Assembly: GCA_965243525.1 (NCBI GenBank)
Contig: OZ251568.1
Coordinates: 1,728,210 to 1,792,209, forward strand
Length of the DNA: 64,000 nucleotides
Source: WTKD01 sp965243525
GTDB taxonomy: Bacteria; Spirochaetota; Spirochaetia; WTKD01
Direction of reading: 5' to 3'
Within the stretch, counting starts at the first letter, position 1. Each line of letters starts with the position of its first letter. The notes under the pieces were generated by a model that did no database searches, was not told where the DNA came from, and saw nothing but the letters and a program-made list of their open reading frames with translations. This document shows, piece after piece, positions 63,185 to 64,000 of the stretch. A program made the position numbers and the translations under genes.

Positions 63185-64000
63185 ATGAAACGAATATTAA
63201 TTTTGGGGGGAGGGATTCAACAACTTCCTGCAATTCGGGCGGCACGCGGATTGCATATACATACCACTGTATTTGATAAAAATCAGAAGGCATTGGGAAG
63301 TCGCGAATCGAGTGTTTTTTTTCCTATTGACATCTACAACGAGGCAGCTGCAGTAGAGTACGCAAAATCTTTGCATGAAAATCATGCCTTCGATGGGGGT
63401 GATGACCATGGGAACTGATTGTTCCACGACAGTTGCACGTATTGCAGAAGAATTAGGTCTGCCTGGAATGAATTATGCTGCTGCAACGACCTTAAAGGAC
63501 AAGGCTGCCTTTAGGACCTTTTGTCGTTCCCATGACCTTCCCATTCCTGATTTTCACGTATTCACAACAGATAAAGAGGACTTGGATGGTGCGATAGATT
63601 TTTTTGAAAAAAAGGAATCTCTTCCCTGTGTTCTGAAACCAACAACCAGTATGGGTGCGCGCGGAGTCTGCATTATACGTTCAGTGAAAGACATTAAGCG
63701 AATGGTTAAGCATACCGCTCAATATGCAACAAATGGATGCATGATCATCGAGCAAATGGTATCTATGCCTGAATACAGCGTGGATGCATTTGTTCTGAAT
63801 AAGAAAGTAGTCATCCTTGGTATTGCAAATAGACATATTGCCCTGGCTCCCAATCGAATAGAATTGGGGCATGAACTGCCCTCGTATATGGATGTCCAAG
63901 GACTGGATGAGATCAAAGAGCTATTGCATCGAGTTGCAGAATTATTGAATATCGAGTCGGGAGCATTGAAGGGCGATATTTTCTATGATGCCGGGAAAAT
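63185..64000 (+). pseudogene. ATP-grasp family ligase, frameshifted and cut by the window edge
   Basis: The ATG at 63185 (GAGGG Shine-Dalgarno at 63174-63178) opens a pre-ATP-grasp Rossmann region, LILGGGIQQLPAIRAARGLH. The frame stops at 63416-63418, but the protein continues in the next frame with MTMGTDCSTTVARIAEELGL, the ATP-grasp region KDKAAFRTFCRSH, the glycine-rich loop CVLKPTTSMGARGVCII and EQMVSMPEYSVDAFVL, and runs off the end. Removing one G from the GGGGG run at 63395-63399 joins the frames (FDGVMTMGTD). Similar ATP-grasp genes accompany SpsF/SpsG clusters. The break may be an assembly error in a homopolymer. Confidence 0.7.

Noticed and set aside
63113..63277. A frame of about 54 codons overlapping the ATP-grasp start.
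   Set aside because: It lies largely inside the ATP-grasp gene in another frame and becomes unlike a protein after about 30 codons.

Overview
The window is chromosomal DNA of a moderately AT-rich, double-membrane, flagellated bacterium that I read as a spirochaete. The grounds are a flagellar-operon FapA/DUF342 protein, a spirochaete-type spiro-SPASM gene followed by SpsF/SpsG-like sugar genes, a bactofilin, a FapA-RmuC arrangement, and a 23S rRNA gene that is not linked to 16S or 5S. Genes are packed very tightly: most neighbours in a run overlap by 1-20 bases and several convergent pairs have no spacer. I cannot fix the genus. I see no phage, insertion sequence, CRISPR array or tRNA gene.

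Layout. 1-3.9 kb: end of a flagellar operon (FapA, two small proteins) and rmuC. 3.9-9.0 kb (minus): complete oligopeptide ABC importer. 9.3-11.9 kb: a three-gene TrpXYZ-type ABC importer. 12.0-15.1 kb: a solitary 23S rRNA transcription unit with its own promoter and a long flanking processing stem; it carries U at the position equivalent to E. coli A2059. 15.4-16.4 kb: a glycosyltransferase. 16.5-21.7 kb (minus): fpr-miaB-mtaB-unknown-SPL-like radical SAM operon. 21.8-25.4 kb: rpsT, HU, response regulator, bactofilin, rho, rpmE2. 25.4-27.1 kb (minus): lnt. 27.4-30.8 kb: surE, TPR protein, NHL-repeat/VWA-like secreted protein. 30.85-34.2 kb: clpS-clpA-aat, a compact N-degron pathway. 34.2-35.4 kb (minus): a catalytically degenerate HD-GYP protein. 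35.7-36.8 kb: a frameshifted secreted protein and a BRCT protein, tail to tail. 36.9-42.1 kb: frameshifted aminotransferase, then gltX-glyS-tyrS. 42.2-46.6 kb (minus): envelope group (membrane protein, M23 peptidase, PBP1A, ParB-domain protein). 46.7-51.3 kb: two cyclic-nucleotide-binding proteins, a GyrI-like protein, a quinone reductase and a class III cyclase, a plausible cAMP module. 51.3-56.3 kb: SUF operon (DUF59, sufC, sufB, sufD, Rieske) without sufS, then tsaC/sua5. 56.4-59.0 kb: XRE regulator and small envelope proteins. 59.0-64.0 kb: spiro-SPASM, SpsF, SpsG-methyltransferase fusion and an ATP-grasp gene that is frameshifted and runs off the end.

Three observations stand out. First, at least six genes (clpS, the aminotransferase, the PBP, lnt, the cyclase, the DUF59 gene) have a good sigma-70-like promoter whose -10 box ends 6-8 bases before the start codon, so leaderless mRNAs are predicted. 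Second, the 23S rRNA is an independent unit and has an unusual base in the macrolide-binding site. Third, three otherwise intact genes are each broken by a single-base change in a homopolymer, which is either assembly error or early gene decay. All functional statements rest on reading translated motifs by eye; no database search was run.
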